Shown here: positions 1 through 9,007 of the stretch, one piece after another
How positions within the stretch are numbered: position 1 is the stretch's first letter
Layout of the letters: each line of letters begins with the position of its first letter
Assembly (NCBI GenBank): GCA_963798195.1
Contig: CAWCSF010000007.1
Coordinates: 81,874-145,873, forward strand
DNA: 64,000 nucleotides
DNA from: CAVSRC01 sp963798195
Lineage (GTDB): Bacteria; Pseudomonadota; Alphaproteobacteria; Rhizobiales; Kaistiaceae
Direction: 5' to 3'
Notes under the pieces: generated by a model
Told to the model about the DNA's origin: nothing
Databases searched by the model: none
What the model saw: only the letters and a program-made list of their open reading frames with translations
Made by a program: the position numbers and the translations under genes

Positions 1-610
1 CCTGCGGATCGACGGCGAGGCACCACAGCGACGAACCGTGCTCGGGATCGTCGAAGGCGCGGAAGTGGTCGACGCCGGTGACAGTACCGACCACCGTGCC
101 GGTGGCGTCGTCCTCGGCAACGAAGTAGGTGATCGCGCGCGCGTCGCGCTTGGACCAGAAGAAGTCCGGCGGCACGGGCACCATGGAGCGCGCCTGGTAT
201 ATGCGATTGATCGCGTCGGCATCCTCGATTGAGGTCAGCCGTCGGATCGAGAAGCCGCGCGATTGCTCTGAGGCGGGCCGGTAGATGGAAAGGTCCAGCC
301 GGTACGTATGCGACGGGTCGAGGAACAGTTCCTGCGGCGCCGCCGCCAGCGCCACGTGTGGATCTCGGACGTAAAGCGCGATGTCGCGCCGGTCCGGACC
401 TTCGGCGCGGGTCGCATCGGCGAGCGCCTTGGCGTCGTCGAAGGTCTGCGCGAAGAGCAGCCGGCCCCAGCCGCAATCCAGCGCATAGTTGCGCCGCATC
501 TCGCCGTCGTCGCCTTCGTCTGGCGGTATGGGCGGCGGCGCCTCCAGCTCATGCCTCTGTTTCAGTCGCCGGTTCGCCGACACGTCCTGACGGGTTCCCT
601 GTCGCGCCAT
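1..610 (-). CDS. ngg: N-acetylglutaminylglutamine synthetase, N-terminal part (runs off the window)
   Basis: Reading the minus strand from the ATG at 610 gives an open frame to the window edge with no stop. The visible 203 residues hold a basic linker followed by a GNAT-like acetyltransferase domain (stretches RLTSIEDADAINRIYQAR and YFVAEDDATGTVVGTVTGVD). In the known NAGGN system this domain precedes an ATP-grasp ligase domain, which would lie beyond the edge. Ngg joins two glutamines and acetylates the product, and the partner AsnO amidates the C-terminal carboxylate to give the osmoprotectant dipeptide NAGGN. The start lies only five bases after the asnO stop, so the two genes form one operon. 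The identification rests on the domain pattern plus the asnO neighbour. Confidence 0.85.
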   Translation of the reverse strand, partial: MARQGTRQDVSANRRLKQRHELEAPPPIPPDEGDDGEMRRNYALDCGWGRLLFAQTFDDAKALADATRAEGPDRRDIALYVRDPHVALAAAPQELFLDPSHTYRLDLSIYRPASEQSRGFSIRRLTSIEDADAINRIYQARSMVPVPPDFFWSKRDARAITYFVAEDDATGTVVGTVTGVDHFRAFDDPEHGSSLWCLAVDPQ

Positions 611-615
611 GTCGT

Positions 616-2393
616 TCAGATCCCGTTTGCCTGAAGCCACATCTCGAGCAGTCCAACCTGCCAGAGCTCGGAGCCCCTGCAGCGGGGTGATGTGCTCTTC
701 CGGCGCATCGAACAGTGCGTCGAGATACTCCGGGCGGAACAGGCCCCGTTCGCGCGCCGCCTGCGAGCCGAGCGCATCCCGGACCATTTCAAGATACGGG
801 CCACTCAGGTATTTCAGCGCCGGAACCGGGAAATATCCCTTCTTGCGGTCGATGACCTCGCTCGGCACGACCATCCGCGCCGCATCCTTGAGCACGCCCT
901 TGCCGCCGTCGGCGAGCTTGTGTTCGGCCGGGATGCGCGCCGCCAGTTCGACCAGCTCGTGGTCGAGGAAAGGCACCCGCGCCTCCAGCCCCCAGGCCAT
1001 GGTCATGTTGTCGACCCGCTTCACCGGGTCGTCGACCAGCATCACCGTGCTGTCGAGGCGGAGCGCCTTGTCCACCGGCGCGGTGGCGCCGGCCTGCGCG
1101 AAGTGCTCGGCCACGAATTCGCGGCTGGGATCGCCCTCGGCCAGCCAGTCCGGCGAGAGATGCTCCCGCATCCGTTCGTGCGAACGGTCGAAGAACACGC
1201 GGGCATAGTCCGCGGTGACGTCGTTCGATGCGGCCAGCGGCGGATACCAGTGGTAGCCGCCGAACACCTCGTCGGCGCCCTGGCCGGACTGCACCACCTT
1301 GATGTGCTTCGCCACTTCCTGGCTCAGCAGATAGAAGCCGACATTGTCGTAGGAGACCATCGGCTCCGACATCGCGCCGATGGTACCGGGCAGCGCATCG
1401 AGCAGGCGGCCCGATTCGATCATCATCTTGTGGTGGTCGGTGGCGAAGTGCTTGGCGATCAGGTCCGAATAGACGAACTCGTCGCCCTTCTCGTTGTTGG
1501 CGGCCTCGAAGCCGATCGAGAAGGTCATCAGCCCGGTCTGGCCGGACTCGGCGAGCAGCCCGACGACCATGCTGGAATCGACGCCACCGGAAAGCAGCAC
1601 GCCGACCGGCACGTCGGCGACCATGCGCCGCTCCACCGCGGTGCGCATCGCGGCGAGCACCCGGTCGCGCCACTCCTCGCGCGACACCGCGATGTCCTCG
1701 GCGCTGCGCTCGTAGCTCGCCGACCAGTAGAGAATATCCTTGGTGCGCCCGTCCGGCTCGACGATGCGTACCGTCGCCGGCGGCAGCTTGCGCACGCCCT
1801 CCAGGATCGTGCGCGGCTGCGGCACGACCGAATGGAAGCGTCATGTAGTTGTCGAGCGCGACGCGGTCGATCGTCGTGTCGATGTCGCCGCCGGCCAGCA
1901 GCGACGGCAGCGACGAGGCGAAGCGCAGCCGCCCTTTGCCCGGCGCGAGGTAGAGCGGCTTGATGCCGAAGCGGTCGCGGCCAAGCACCAGCCGCCCGGT
2001 CTCGCGCTCGTGGATGGCGAAGGCGAACATGCCGTGCATGCGGGAGACGAACTCCGGTCCCCACGCGTGATACGCCTTGAGGATGACTTCGGTGTCGCCG
2101 CTGGAGAAGAAGCGGTAGCCCTGCGCCTCCAGTTCGGCGCGCAGGTGCTTGTAGTTGTAGATGCAGCCGTTGAAGACGACGGTCAGGCCGAGCGCCGGAT
2201 CGGCCATCGGCTGCGACGAGGCGCTCGACAGGTCGATGATCTTGAGGCGGCGGTGGCCGAGCGCGAAGCGGTCGCGGGCGATGATTCCCGATCCGTCCGG
2301 TCCGCGCGGCGCCAGGCGCGTCGTCATGCGGTCCACGGCCGCGACATCGGCCAGGCGGCCGTCGAAGGTTATTTCACCGGCAAATCCACACAA
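616..2393 (-). CDS. asnO: N-acetylglutaminylglutamine amidotransferase (AsnB-like), two apparent frameshifts
   Basis: This is a class II glutamine amidotransferase fused to an asparagine-synthase domain, about 592 residues once two frameshifts are repaired. The mature N-terminus CGFAGEI requires Cys as residue 2, which places the start on the TTG at 2393. The upstream GTG at 2480 would bury the catalytic Cys. Other motifs are RGPDGSG, FNGCIYNYK, and the PP-loop LLSGGVDSSMV near 1570. The frame breaks near 1845 (right after YMTL, resuming HSVVPQP) and near 672 (resuming GSELWQ). Both are +1 changes, so sequencing error is more likely than decay. The gene is followed by ngg, which separates it from ordinary asparagine synthetase and indicates osmolyte synthesis in the cytoplasm. 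Confidence 0.85.
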
Positions 2394-2581
2394 AACGGAC
2401 GGGGCACCTCTCGGTCGGAGTAAACACAAAAAATCGCGAATACCCGCCGCTCGGGGCGGCAGGACCCGCGTGAACGCCACATGAACTGGCTTAGGGGGAA
2501 CCTAGGTGTTTCACCCCCTGATTACAAATTCCTGGCGCGATTCGGCGGAGATGCCGCCATGATGCCAACGCGCCAGATGGC

Positions 2582-3373
2582 TCAGTGTTCCGGTTCGCGC
2601 GGCACGGTGCCACGCATCGCCGCGCTTGCCAGCATGTAGCGCTCGGCCTCGATCATGTGTTCGCGCATGATCTCGCGGGCGCGCCCGGCGTCGCCGGCCT
2701 TGATCGCGCGGAGCAGCTGCACCTGGTAGTGAACGCCGCGCGCGCGCAGGTCGGGGTGCGGCTGGCTGTAGATCTCGCGGCAGACGGTCATGTCGCGCAG
2801 CAGGCTGAGCAGGAAGACGCATACGAAGCCCAGAATCTGGTTCTCGCTTTGCCGCGCCAGCTCGGCGTGGAAGTCGAGCTCTGCCAGCCGCTGCTGGTAT
2901 TCTTCCTCCGCCGTCGCCGGCTCGTCCTCGTAGAGGCGGATGGTCGCCTGAAGGCTCGCGAAGGTCTCCGGCGTCAGCTTGCCGGCGACGCCGGCGGCAA
3001 GCTCCGGTTCGAGCAGCTTGCGCATGCCGTAGATGTCGGCGATCGACGGCTGCTTGAACAGGAAGAGGTTGTCGAGAAGCTGGATCGCGTCTGCCGGCGT
3101 CAGCGACGAGATGAAGGCGCCGCCGCCGGGTCCCGTCTTGCTGGTGATCAGGCCCTGGATCTCCAGCACCTTCATCGCCTCGCGCAGGGTGCCGCGCGAA
3201 GCCTTCAGCGCGTCCGGCGTCAGCCACTCCTGCGGCAGCCGGTCGCCGGGCATCAGGCCGCGCTCGGCGATCAGGTTGCGGATGTGCTCGGCAATGATGT
3301 CGGGCCGCTTCCGGCGTCTCGGCGAGAGCCGGGGCAGGGGCGCGTCGCTGACGGGTCGTGTGTATTCGGTCAT
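2582..3373 (-). CDS. GntR-family transcriptional regulator, FCD subfamily
   Basis: A 263-residue protein with an N-terminal winged helix-turn-helix (residues about 25-85, including PDIIAEHIRNLI and ASRGTLREAMKVLE) and a helical FCD ligand-binding domain after it (LDFHAELARQSENQIL). FCD regulators usually bind organic acids, amino acids or sugar acids and repress the neighbouring catabolic or uptake genes. Its ATG shares an ATGA overlap with the stop of the upstream DppF ATPase gene, so it is the last gene of the peptide-type ABC operon and is probably translated with it. The natural inference is that it controls this operon and perhaps the divergent amidohydrolase. The effector is unknown. 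Confidence 0.85.
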   Translation of the reverse strand: MTEYTRPVSDAPLPRLSPRRRKRPDIIAEHIRNLIAERGLMPGDRLPQEWLTPDALKASRGTLREAMKVLEIQGLITSKTGPGGGAFISSLTPADAIQLLDNLFLFKQPSIADIYGMRKLLEPELAAGVAGKLTPETFASLQATIRLYEDEPATAEEEYQQRLAELDFHAELARQSENQILGFVCVFLLSLLRDMTVCREIYSQPHPDLRARGVHYQVQLLRAIKAGDAGRAREIMREHMIEAERYMLASAAMRGTVPREPEH

Positions 3374-4362
3374 TCTTGTTCGTTTCCGCCGTGCGCATGA
3401 TAGCAGGCGGCCAGGTGATCGGCGTCGCCGAATTTCGCCTCCAGCGGCGGGTAGCTTTCGCGGCAGATGTCGGTGCCGCGCGGGCACCGCGCGAAGAACG
3501 GGCATCCCGGCGGCGGGTTGTAGGGGTCGGGCAGTTCGGTGTTGGCGTCTTCCGGCGCGAGAACGCGGCGTCCCGGCGCCGGGGCGGAGTTGAGCAGCAG
3601 GTGCGTGTAGGGGTGTCGTGGCCGGGCGAACACCTGCCGTGCCGCGCCCAGTTCGGCGACCTGCCCGAAATACATGACCGCGACGCGGTCGCTGACGCTC
3701 TCCACCACCGACAGGTCGTGGCTGATGAACAGGTAGGTCAGGCTGAAGCGTTCCTTGAGGTCGTCGAGCAGATTGAGCACTTGCGCCTGCACCGAGACGT
3801 CGAGGGCCGACACCGGCTCGTCGAGTACGATCACTTCCGGGTCGGCGGCGAGCGCGCGGGCAATGCCGATGCGCTGCGCCTGTCCGCCGGAGAATTCGTG
3901 CGGGTAGCGATCGAGGAATTCCGGCGCGAGGTTTACCGCCGCCATCAGCTCTTCCAGCCGCGCCTCCCGCGCCGCCTTGTCGAGGCCGAGCAGGTGAATC
4001 AGCGGCGCGTTGAGGATCGTGCGGATCGTCTTGCGCGGATTGAGCGAGGCGACCGGGTCCTGGAAGACGTACTGGACCTTTCGCGCCAGCGCCCGGGCAT
4101 CGCTACGCGCCTCGGCGACCAGATCGCGCCCGTCGAGCGTGATGCGGCCGGAGGTCGGCCGGTCGAGGCCGACGATCAGCCGGGCGAGCGTCGATTTTCC
4201 GCAGCCGGATTCACCGACGACGCCGAGCGTCTCGCCCTTCTTCACGGCGAGAGAGACGTTCTGCAATGCGTGGACGGCCGGCAGGCGGCGGCCGAACAAT
4301 GTGCGCCCGCCGCCGAAGATGCGGCCGGCGCGTTCGATGGTGAGCAGCGCGCCGTCAGCCAT
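3370..4362 (-). CDS. Peptide/opine-type ABC transporter ATP-binding protein (DppF/OppF-like)
   Basis: A 330-residue ATPase. Walker A is GESGCGKST (residues about 50-58), the ABC signature is FSGGQAQRIGIARAL, Walker B is VIVLDEPVSALD and the H-loop is FISHDLS. The C-terminal oligopeptide/dipeptide extension with its Cys cluster (GCPFFARCPRG) is present, as expected for OppF/DppF. It drives import together with the DppD half of the fused gene upstream. The chosen ATG at 4362 overlaps the end of that gene by eight bases, and its own stop overlaps the GntR start. The frame is intact. The family transports peptides, opines, glutathione or nickel, so the substrate cannot be assigned. Confidence 0.88.
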   Translation of the reverse strand: MADGALLTIERAGRIFGGGRTLFGRRLPAVHALQNVSLAVKKGETLGVVGESGCGKSTLARLIVGLDRPTSGRITLDGRDLVAEARSDARALARKVQYVFQDPVASLNPRKTIRTILNAPLIHLLGLDKAAREARLEELMAAVNLAPEFLDRYPHEFSGGQAQRIGIARALAADPEVIVLDEPVSALDVSVQAQVLNLLDDLKERFSLTYLFISHDLSVVESVSDRVAVMYFGQVAELGAARQVFARPRHPYTHLLLNSAPAPGRRVLAPEDANTELPDPYNPPPGCPFFARCPRGTDICRESYPPLEAKFGDADHLAACYHAHGGNEQE

Positions 4363-6290
4363 GAACCGGCTCCAGGGGATGCAGGCAGCGGACGGCGCGC
4401 CCTTCGCCAAACGCGGTCAGTTCGACCGGTCCCGCGCGGCAGTCGGATTGCGCGCGTGGGCAGCGGTCGGCAAAGGCGCAGCCTTTCGGAAGGTTGTTGA
4501 CCATGGGCGGCCGCCCTTCGATGGCGTCCAGCCGCCGGTCCGGCTCGCCGAGCACCGGCACGCAGTCGATCAGCTTGGCGGTGTAGGGATGCCGCGGCGC
4601 GGTGAGGATCTGCTCGGTGGTTCCGGTCTCGACGAACTGCCCGGCATACATCACCGCGACGCGGTCGCAGATCGCGGAGACGACGCCGAAATCGTGGGTG
4701 ATGAAGAGGATCGCCGTGTCGCGCTCGCGCTGCAACGTGTTCATCAGCGAGAGAATCTGCGCCTGCACGGTCACGTCGAGCGCCGTCGTCGGCTCGTCTG
4801 CGATCATCACCTTGGCGTCGTTGGCGAGCGCCATGGCGATGCAGACGCGCTGGCGCATGCCGCCGGAAAGCTCGTGCGGGTAGGATTTCAGCCGTTCGGC
4901 CGGGTTGGGAATGCGCACCAGCGCGAGAAGCGCTTCCGCCTTCTGGTTCGCTTCCCGCCATCGAGAGCGGCTGGTGCGCGCGGATCGCCTCGATGAGCTG
5001 GTCGCCGACGCTGAACAGCGGATGCAGCGTCGACAGCGGATCCTGGAAGACATGCGAAACGGCCGCGCCGCGTAGCTGGCGGATGCGTTCGTCGTTCGCG
5101 GCGAACAGGTCCTCGCCGTCGAGGAAGGCGACACCGCCGACGATGCGGCCGGGCGGCGTCGGCACGAGCCCCATGATCGACATCGCCGAGACGGATTTGC
5201 CCGAGCCCGACTCGCCGACGATGCCGAGGCACTCGCCCTGGCGCAGGCGCAGATCGACGCCGCCCACCGCCTTGTAAACCGAGTTGCCGATGTTGAATTC
5301 CGTGCGCAGGCCCTGAACGTCGAGGATCGCGCCGGCGTGGGGCCTGGCGTCCGCGGGCATGGCCGAGCGGGCCACCGCGGTGCGGGCCACAGGTCGCGCC
5401 AGCGCGCCCGATTTCAGGCGCGGGTCGAGCACGTCGCGGATGCCGTCGCCAAGCAGGTTGATGCTCATCACCAGCGCGAAGATCATCGCGCCGGGAATGA
5501 TCGAGACGTGCGGCGCGGTGAAGAGAATCTTGCGCCCTTCGCCGAGCATGGAGCCAAGGTCCGCCTGCGGCGGCTGGGCGCCCAGTCCCAGGAACGACAG
5601 GCCGGCGGTTTCGAGGATCATCCAGCCGATCGTGGTCGACATGGTGATGATGATGACCGGCAGCACGTTTGGCAGGATTTCGACGAAGAGGATCTGCGCG
5701 TTCGTCTTGCCGGAGAGCCGGGCGGCGTCGACGAATTCGCGCCGCGAAAGGCCGCGCGTGATGCCGCGGATATTGCGCGCGAAGAACGGAACGTTGACGA
5801 CGGCGATGGCGTAGAGGGCGTTCAGCAGCCCCGGCCCGAGCACGGCCACGATCGCCAGCGCCAGCAGGATGTAGGGAAACGCCATGACCATGTCGATGCC
5901 GCGCATCATCAGGCTGTCGACGCGCCCGCCGGCGTAGCCGGCAACCAGCCCGATCAGCGAGCCGAAGAAGGCTGCGATCAGCGTCGCCGAGACGCCGACG
6001 AGCAGGCTGATCCGCGTGCCCCAGATGAGGCGCGAGAGGATGTCGCGGCCAAGCGCGTCGGTTCCCAGGAGATGGCCCGCGGCGAGCGGCCGGATGAGGC
6101 GATTGGCGGGCGCCGTGATGAAGGGATCGGCGAGCGGCAGCAGCGGCGCGGCGAGGGCGATGACCACGATAACGCCGAGCACGACGAGCCCGGCTGTCGC
6201 CAGCGTATTGTTGAGGAGCAGACCGATGGTGTTGGGACGCCCGGAAGACCGGCTGCGCTTGGGAGCTGTGGCGATCGCGGTTTCGGCCAT
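4355..6290 (-). CDS. Fused ABC permease and ATP-binding protein (DppC-DppD), one apparent frameshift
   Basis: One reading frame carries a complete DppC-like inner-membrane permease (residues 1 to about 280; LLGTDALGRDILSRL, the EAA-loop stretch EFVDAARLSGKT, GLSFLGLGAQPP). A linker of about 30 residues rich in Ala and Arg follows, then a DppD ATPase (Walker A GESGSGKS, signature LSGGMRQRVCIAMAL, Walker B VMIADEPTTALD, C-terminal GCAFADRCPRA). Permease/ATPase fusions of this type are known in the Opp/Dpp family. The ATPase part breaks near 4965 by a net +1 and resumes at REANQKAEALL. Repaired length is about 644 residues. The ATG at 6290 is joined to the dppB stop as TGATG, and the 3' end overlaps dppF. 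No stop or break is seen in the linker, so the fusion looks genuine. Confidence 0.82.
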
Positions 6291-7235
6291 CAGCGCAGCC
6301 TCGGATCGAGCACGGTCTGCACCACGTCGGCCGCGAGGTTGAAGAGGACGTAGGCGGCGGCGACGACGAGGACGCCACCCTGAACAAGCAAGAGGTCGCG
6401 GGTCGAGATTGCCGTCACCAGCATCGAGCCGATGCCCGGCCACTGGAACACCGTCTCGATATAGACGGCTCCGCCGAGCACGAAGCCGGCCTGAATGCCG
6501 ATGACCGGGATGACGCTGACCAGCGCCGATTTGAAGGCATGGCGGTAGATGACGCGCCGCTCCGTCAGTCCCTTGGCGCGGGCAGTGCGGATGTAGTCCT
6601 GCCGCAGGACTTCCAGCATCGCCGTTCGCGTCAGGCGTGCGATCACGCCGGTGGCGACGACCGCCAGCGTCAGCGCCGGGAGCGTGAGGTGGTGGATGAG
6701 GTCGGTGATGCCGCCGCCGCCATAGATCGCGAACATGCCGCTCGCCGGGAACAGGCGGAGGTCGACGGCGAAGACCAGGATGAGGATCAACCCGAGCCAG
6801 AACGACGGCAGCGAGATGCCGATCAGCACAAGGAAGGTGACGATCTTGTCGGTCCAGCCGAACTGGCGGACGGCGGACACGACGCCGGCGAGCAGGCCGA
6901 AGATCGAGCAGAGAAGCAGCGACGTGCCGGCAAGGATCAGCGTGGCGCGAAAGCGCTCGAGCACCTCGTTGATGACGGGGCGATTGAGGGAATAGGAGCG
7001 GCCGAAATCGCCGTGCAGGAGGTTGCCGAGCCAGATCAGGTATTGCTGCGGCAGGCTCTTGTCGAGGCCGAGCTCGCGATTGAGCTCGCTCGACGTTTTC
7101 AGGCGTGGCGTATGAGCCGAGAATGGCGGTGGCCGGATCGCCGGGGATCATCGCCATGATGAGAAAGACGATGATGGTCAGGCCAAACAGGACGGGGATG
7201 GCGGCGAGAAGACGTTTGGCGATGTAGGCAGCCAA
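6290..7235 (-). CDS. Peptide/opine-type ABC transporter permease (DppB-like), one apparent frameshift
   Basis: An inner-membrane permease of about 314 residues after repair. The N-terminus (AYIAKRLLAAIPVLFGLTI, then AMIPGDPA) is the hallmark of the DppB/OppB family, as is the C-terminal FQWPGIGSMLVTAI and ending VLDPRLR. The EAA-loop equivalent LRQDYIRTARAKGL is present. The frame breaks near 7085 by a net +1 and resumes at LNRELGLDKSLPQQY. The start codon is TTG at 7235, and no closer ATG gives the conserved N-terminus. It lies between the binding-protein gene, from which a strong hairpin separates it, and the DppC-DppD fusion, with which it has a TGATG overlap. Confidence 0.83.
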
Positions 7236-7268
7236 GGCCGTTATCCTCGGGTTCGATGCAGCAGTGGA

Positions 7269-7297
7269 ATCCGGCGGGCCCCGTCGGCCCGCCGGAT
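7269..7297 (-). terminator. Intercistronic hairpin between binding protein and permease genes
   Basis: A perfect 12-bp inverted repeat (ATCCGGCGGGCC at 7269-7280 and its complement at 7286-7297) with a five-base loop, 12 bases after the stop of the binding-protein gene. No T-run follows in the direction of transcription. It is therefore more likely a partial terminator or an mRNA 3'-end stabiliser that gives more binding protein than permease. Confidence 0.6.
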
Positions 7298-7308
7298 GCC
7301 GGTTGCGG

Positions 7309-8865
7309 TTACTCCTTCGAGACCTTCTGAAGCATCAGGAAGAACGAAGGCTGAAGCTTGAAGTTCTGGACGTTGGACGCGGTGACCGCGTTCTGTTTCC
7401 AGTTCGCGACGAAGACCCACGGCGCGTCTTCCTTCACGAGCTCCTGCATCTGCTTGTAGAGCGTGGCGCGCTCGGCCTGGTCGGTGGAGCTGCGCGCCTT
7501 GTTGAGCAACTCGTCGACCTTCGGGTTGGAATAGTAGCCCGAGTTGAAGCCGCCATCGGCCGGGAACGCGGCCTTGCGCAGGGTCAGGAAGGGCAGCGTG
7601 TCGGGATCGTTGGTCATCCACGCCATCTCGGCCATGTCGGCCTTGCCCTCGAGGCCCGGGTTCACCTTTCCGAGGAAGGTGTTCCACTCGTAGGTCTCGA
7701 TCTTGACCTTCATGCCCACCGCTTCGAGGTCGGCCTGGATGGCCGTGCCCATGGCGACCGGATCGAGCATGCCGGAGCCGCCTTCGGTGACGTAGAAGGT
7801 GACTTCGCCGCCGTCATAGCCGGCTTCCTTGAGCAGCGCCTTCGCCTTTTCCGGGTCGTACGGGTAGGGCTGGAGCGACTCGTTGTATGCCCAGGCGAAA
7901 GCAGGCGGGGTCGGGCCGGCGGCCACGTCGGCCGTGCCCTGGAGGATATTGTCGACGATCGCCTTCTTGTTGATGGCGTAGTTCGCCGCCTGCCGCACCA
8001 GCTTGTCCTTGAACGGACCCTCCTTGGTGTTGAGGATCAGGAACCAGACGTGCGGGCCGGCCTGCTCGTAGGACTCGAAGTCCTCGCTGTCGCGGAACTG
8101 GGTGAAACTGTCTGGCGGCACCTCGACCATGACGTCGAGACCGCCAGACAGCATCTCCGCCACCCGGGTATTGGCATCGGTGATCGGCCGGTAGATGACG
8201 GCCTCAAGCGAAGGCGCGCCGTCCCAGTAGTCCGCGTTGCGCGTGACGACGACCTTGGAATTGGCCTCCCACGAATCGAACTTGTAGGCGCCGGTGCCCG
8301 AGGGATGACGGCCGAAGTCCTTGCCGTATTCCTTCACCGCCGCCGGCGAGACGATCAGGCCGGTCGGGTAGGCGAGGTTGGAGAGGAACGGTGCATAGGG
8401 CTCCTTGAGCTTGAACTCGACGGTGCTCTCGTCGATCGCATTCACCTCGTCCACGCTGGAGAAGAAGAACGACAGCGGGAAGGGGCCCGTGTCGTGATAC
8501 GGGTTGTCCTCCTTCAGCATCCGGTCGAAGTTGAACTTCACCGCTTCGGCGTTGAACGGCGAGCCGTCGTGGAATTTGACGCCGTCGCGCAGCTTGAACG
8601 TGTAGGTCTTGCCGTCGTCGGAGATGGTCCAGCTCGTGGCGAGCGCCGGCTCCGGTTCGAGCGTGCCGTCCTTGTAGCGGACGAGGCCGTCATAGACGTT
8701 CATCAGGATGCGGAAATCGTTGACCGCGGTGACCGCGTGCGGATCGAGCGACTTCGGCTCGGCGATCTGTCCGACGACCAGCACGTTGGGTGGGGTCTGG
8801 GCGAACGCCGCGGACCCGAGGGCCATCCAGATAGCGGCGACGGCCAGGGACAATATGCGTCTCAT
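7309..8865 (-). CDS. Periplasmic substrate-binding protein, family 5 (DppA/OppA-like)
   Basis: A 518-residue family 5 extracellular solute-binding protein with a Sec signal peptide (about residues 1-22, cleavage after AFA). Typical features are VGQIAEPKSLDPH near the mature N-terminus, YDGLVRYKDGTLEPEPALATSW, and YTFKLRDGVKFHDGSPF. It captures a peptide-like, opine-like or related ligand in the periplasm and delivers it to DppBC. It is the first gene of the minus-strand operon running down to the GntR gene, and it faces the divergent amidohydrolase across an AT-rich gap. The frame is intact. The ligand cannot be predicted from sequence alone. Confidence 0.9.
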   Translation of the reverse strand: MRRILSLAVAAIWMALGSAAFAQTPPNVLVVGQIAEPKSLDPHAVTAVNDFRILMNVYDGLVRYKDGTLEPEPALATSWTISDDGKTYTFKLRDGVKFHDGSPFNAEAVKFNFDRMLKEDNPYHDTGPFPLSFFFSSVDEVNAIDESTVEFKLKEPYAPFLSNLAYPTGLIVSPAAVKEYGKDFGRHPSGTGAYKFDSWEANSKVVVTRNADYWDGAPSLEAVIYRPITDANTRVAEMLSGGLDVMVEVPPDSFTQFRDSEDFESYEQAGPHVWFLILNTKEGPFKDKLVRQAANYAINKKAIVDNILQGTADVAAGPTPPAFAWAYNESLQPYPYDPEKAKALLKEAGYDGGEVTFYVTEGGSGMLDPVAMGTAIQADLEAVGMKVKIETYEWNTFLGKVNPGLEGKADMAEMAWMTNDPDTLPFLTLRKAAFPADGGFNSGYYSNPKVDELLNKARSSTDQAERATLYKQMQELVKEDAPWVFVANWKQNAVTASNVQNFKLQPSFFLMLQKVSKE

Positions 8866-9007
8866 GGCTTGCTCCCTTCAAAGGCTGAAGCCTCAAATTA
8901 ATCATTATAAATTGCATTAGCGCAAGCGATCTTCATAATGAACTGGTCTTCTACGGCGTTTTCCCATGTGAAATTCGCGCCAAGCTACTGAAATGCTTCG
9001 AGGTTCC
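8866..9007. promoter_or_regulatory. Divergent regulatory region between binding-protein operon and amidohydrolase
   Basis: A 142-base gap between two divergent genes. Positions about 8895-8940 are markedly AT-rich for this genome (AATTAATCATTATAAATTGC and CTTCATAATGAAC), as expected for facing promoters. The halves CATTAT and ATAATG form a loose inverted repeat, a possible operator for the GntR protein encoded at the end of the operon. A GAGG ribosome-binding site sits at 9000-9003 before the ATG at 9008. No -35/-10 pair is clear enough to mark. Confidence 0.4.

Noticed and set aside
1..1963. Plus-strand frames opposite ngg and asnO
   Set aside because: Low-complexity Arg- and His-rich translations with no motifs. 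The minus strand carries the conserved genes.
4242..7235. A single 997-codon frame spanning DppB, DppC and DppD, suggesting a triple fusion
   Set aside because: The middle of that frame (about 6,290-7,085) is an off-frame reading of dppB after a +1 break. The true dppB frame ends with a TGA at 6290. Only the DppC-DppD join is continuous in the correct frame.
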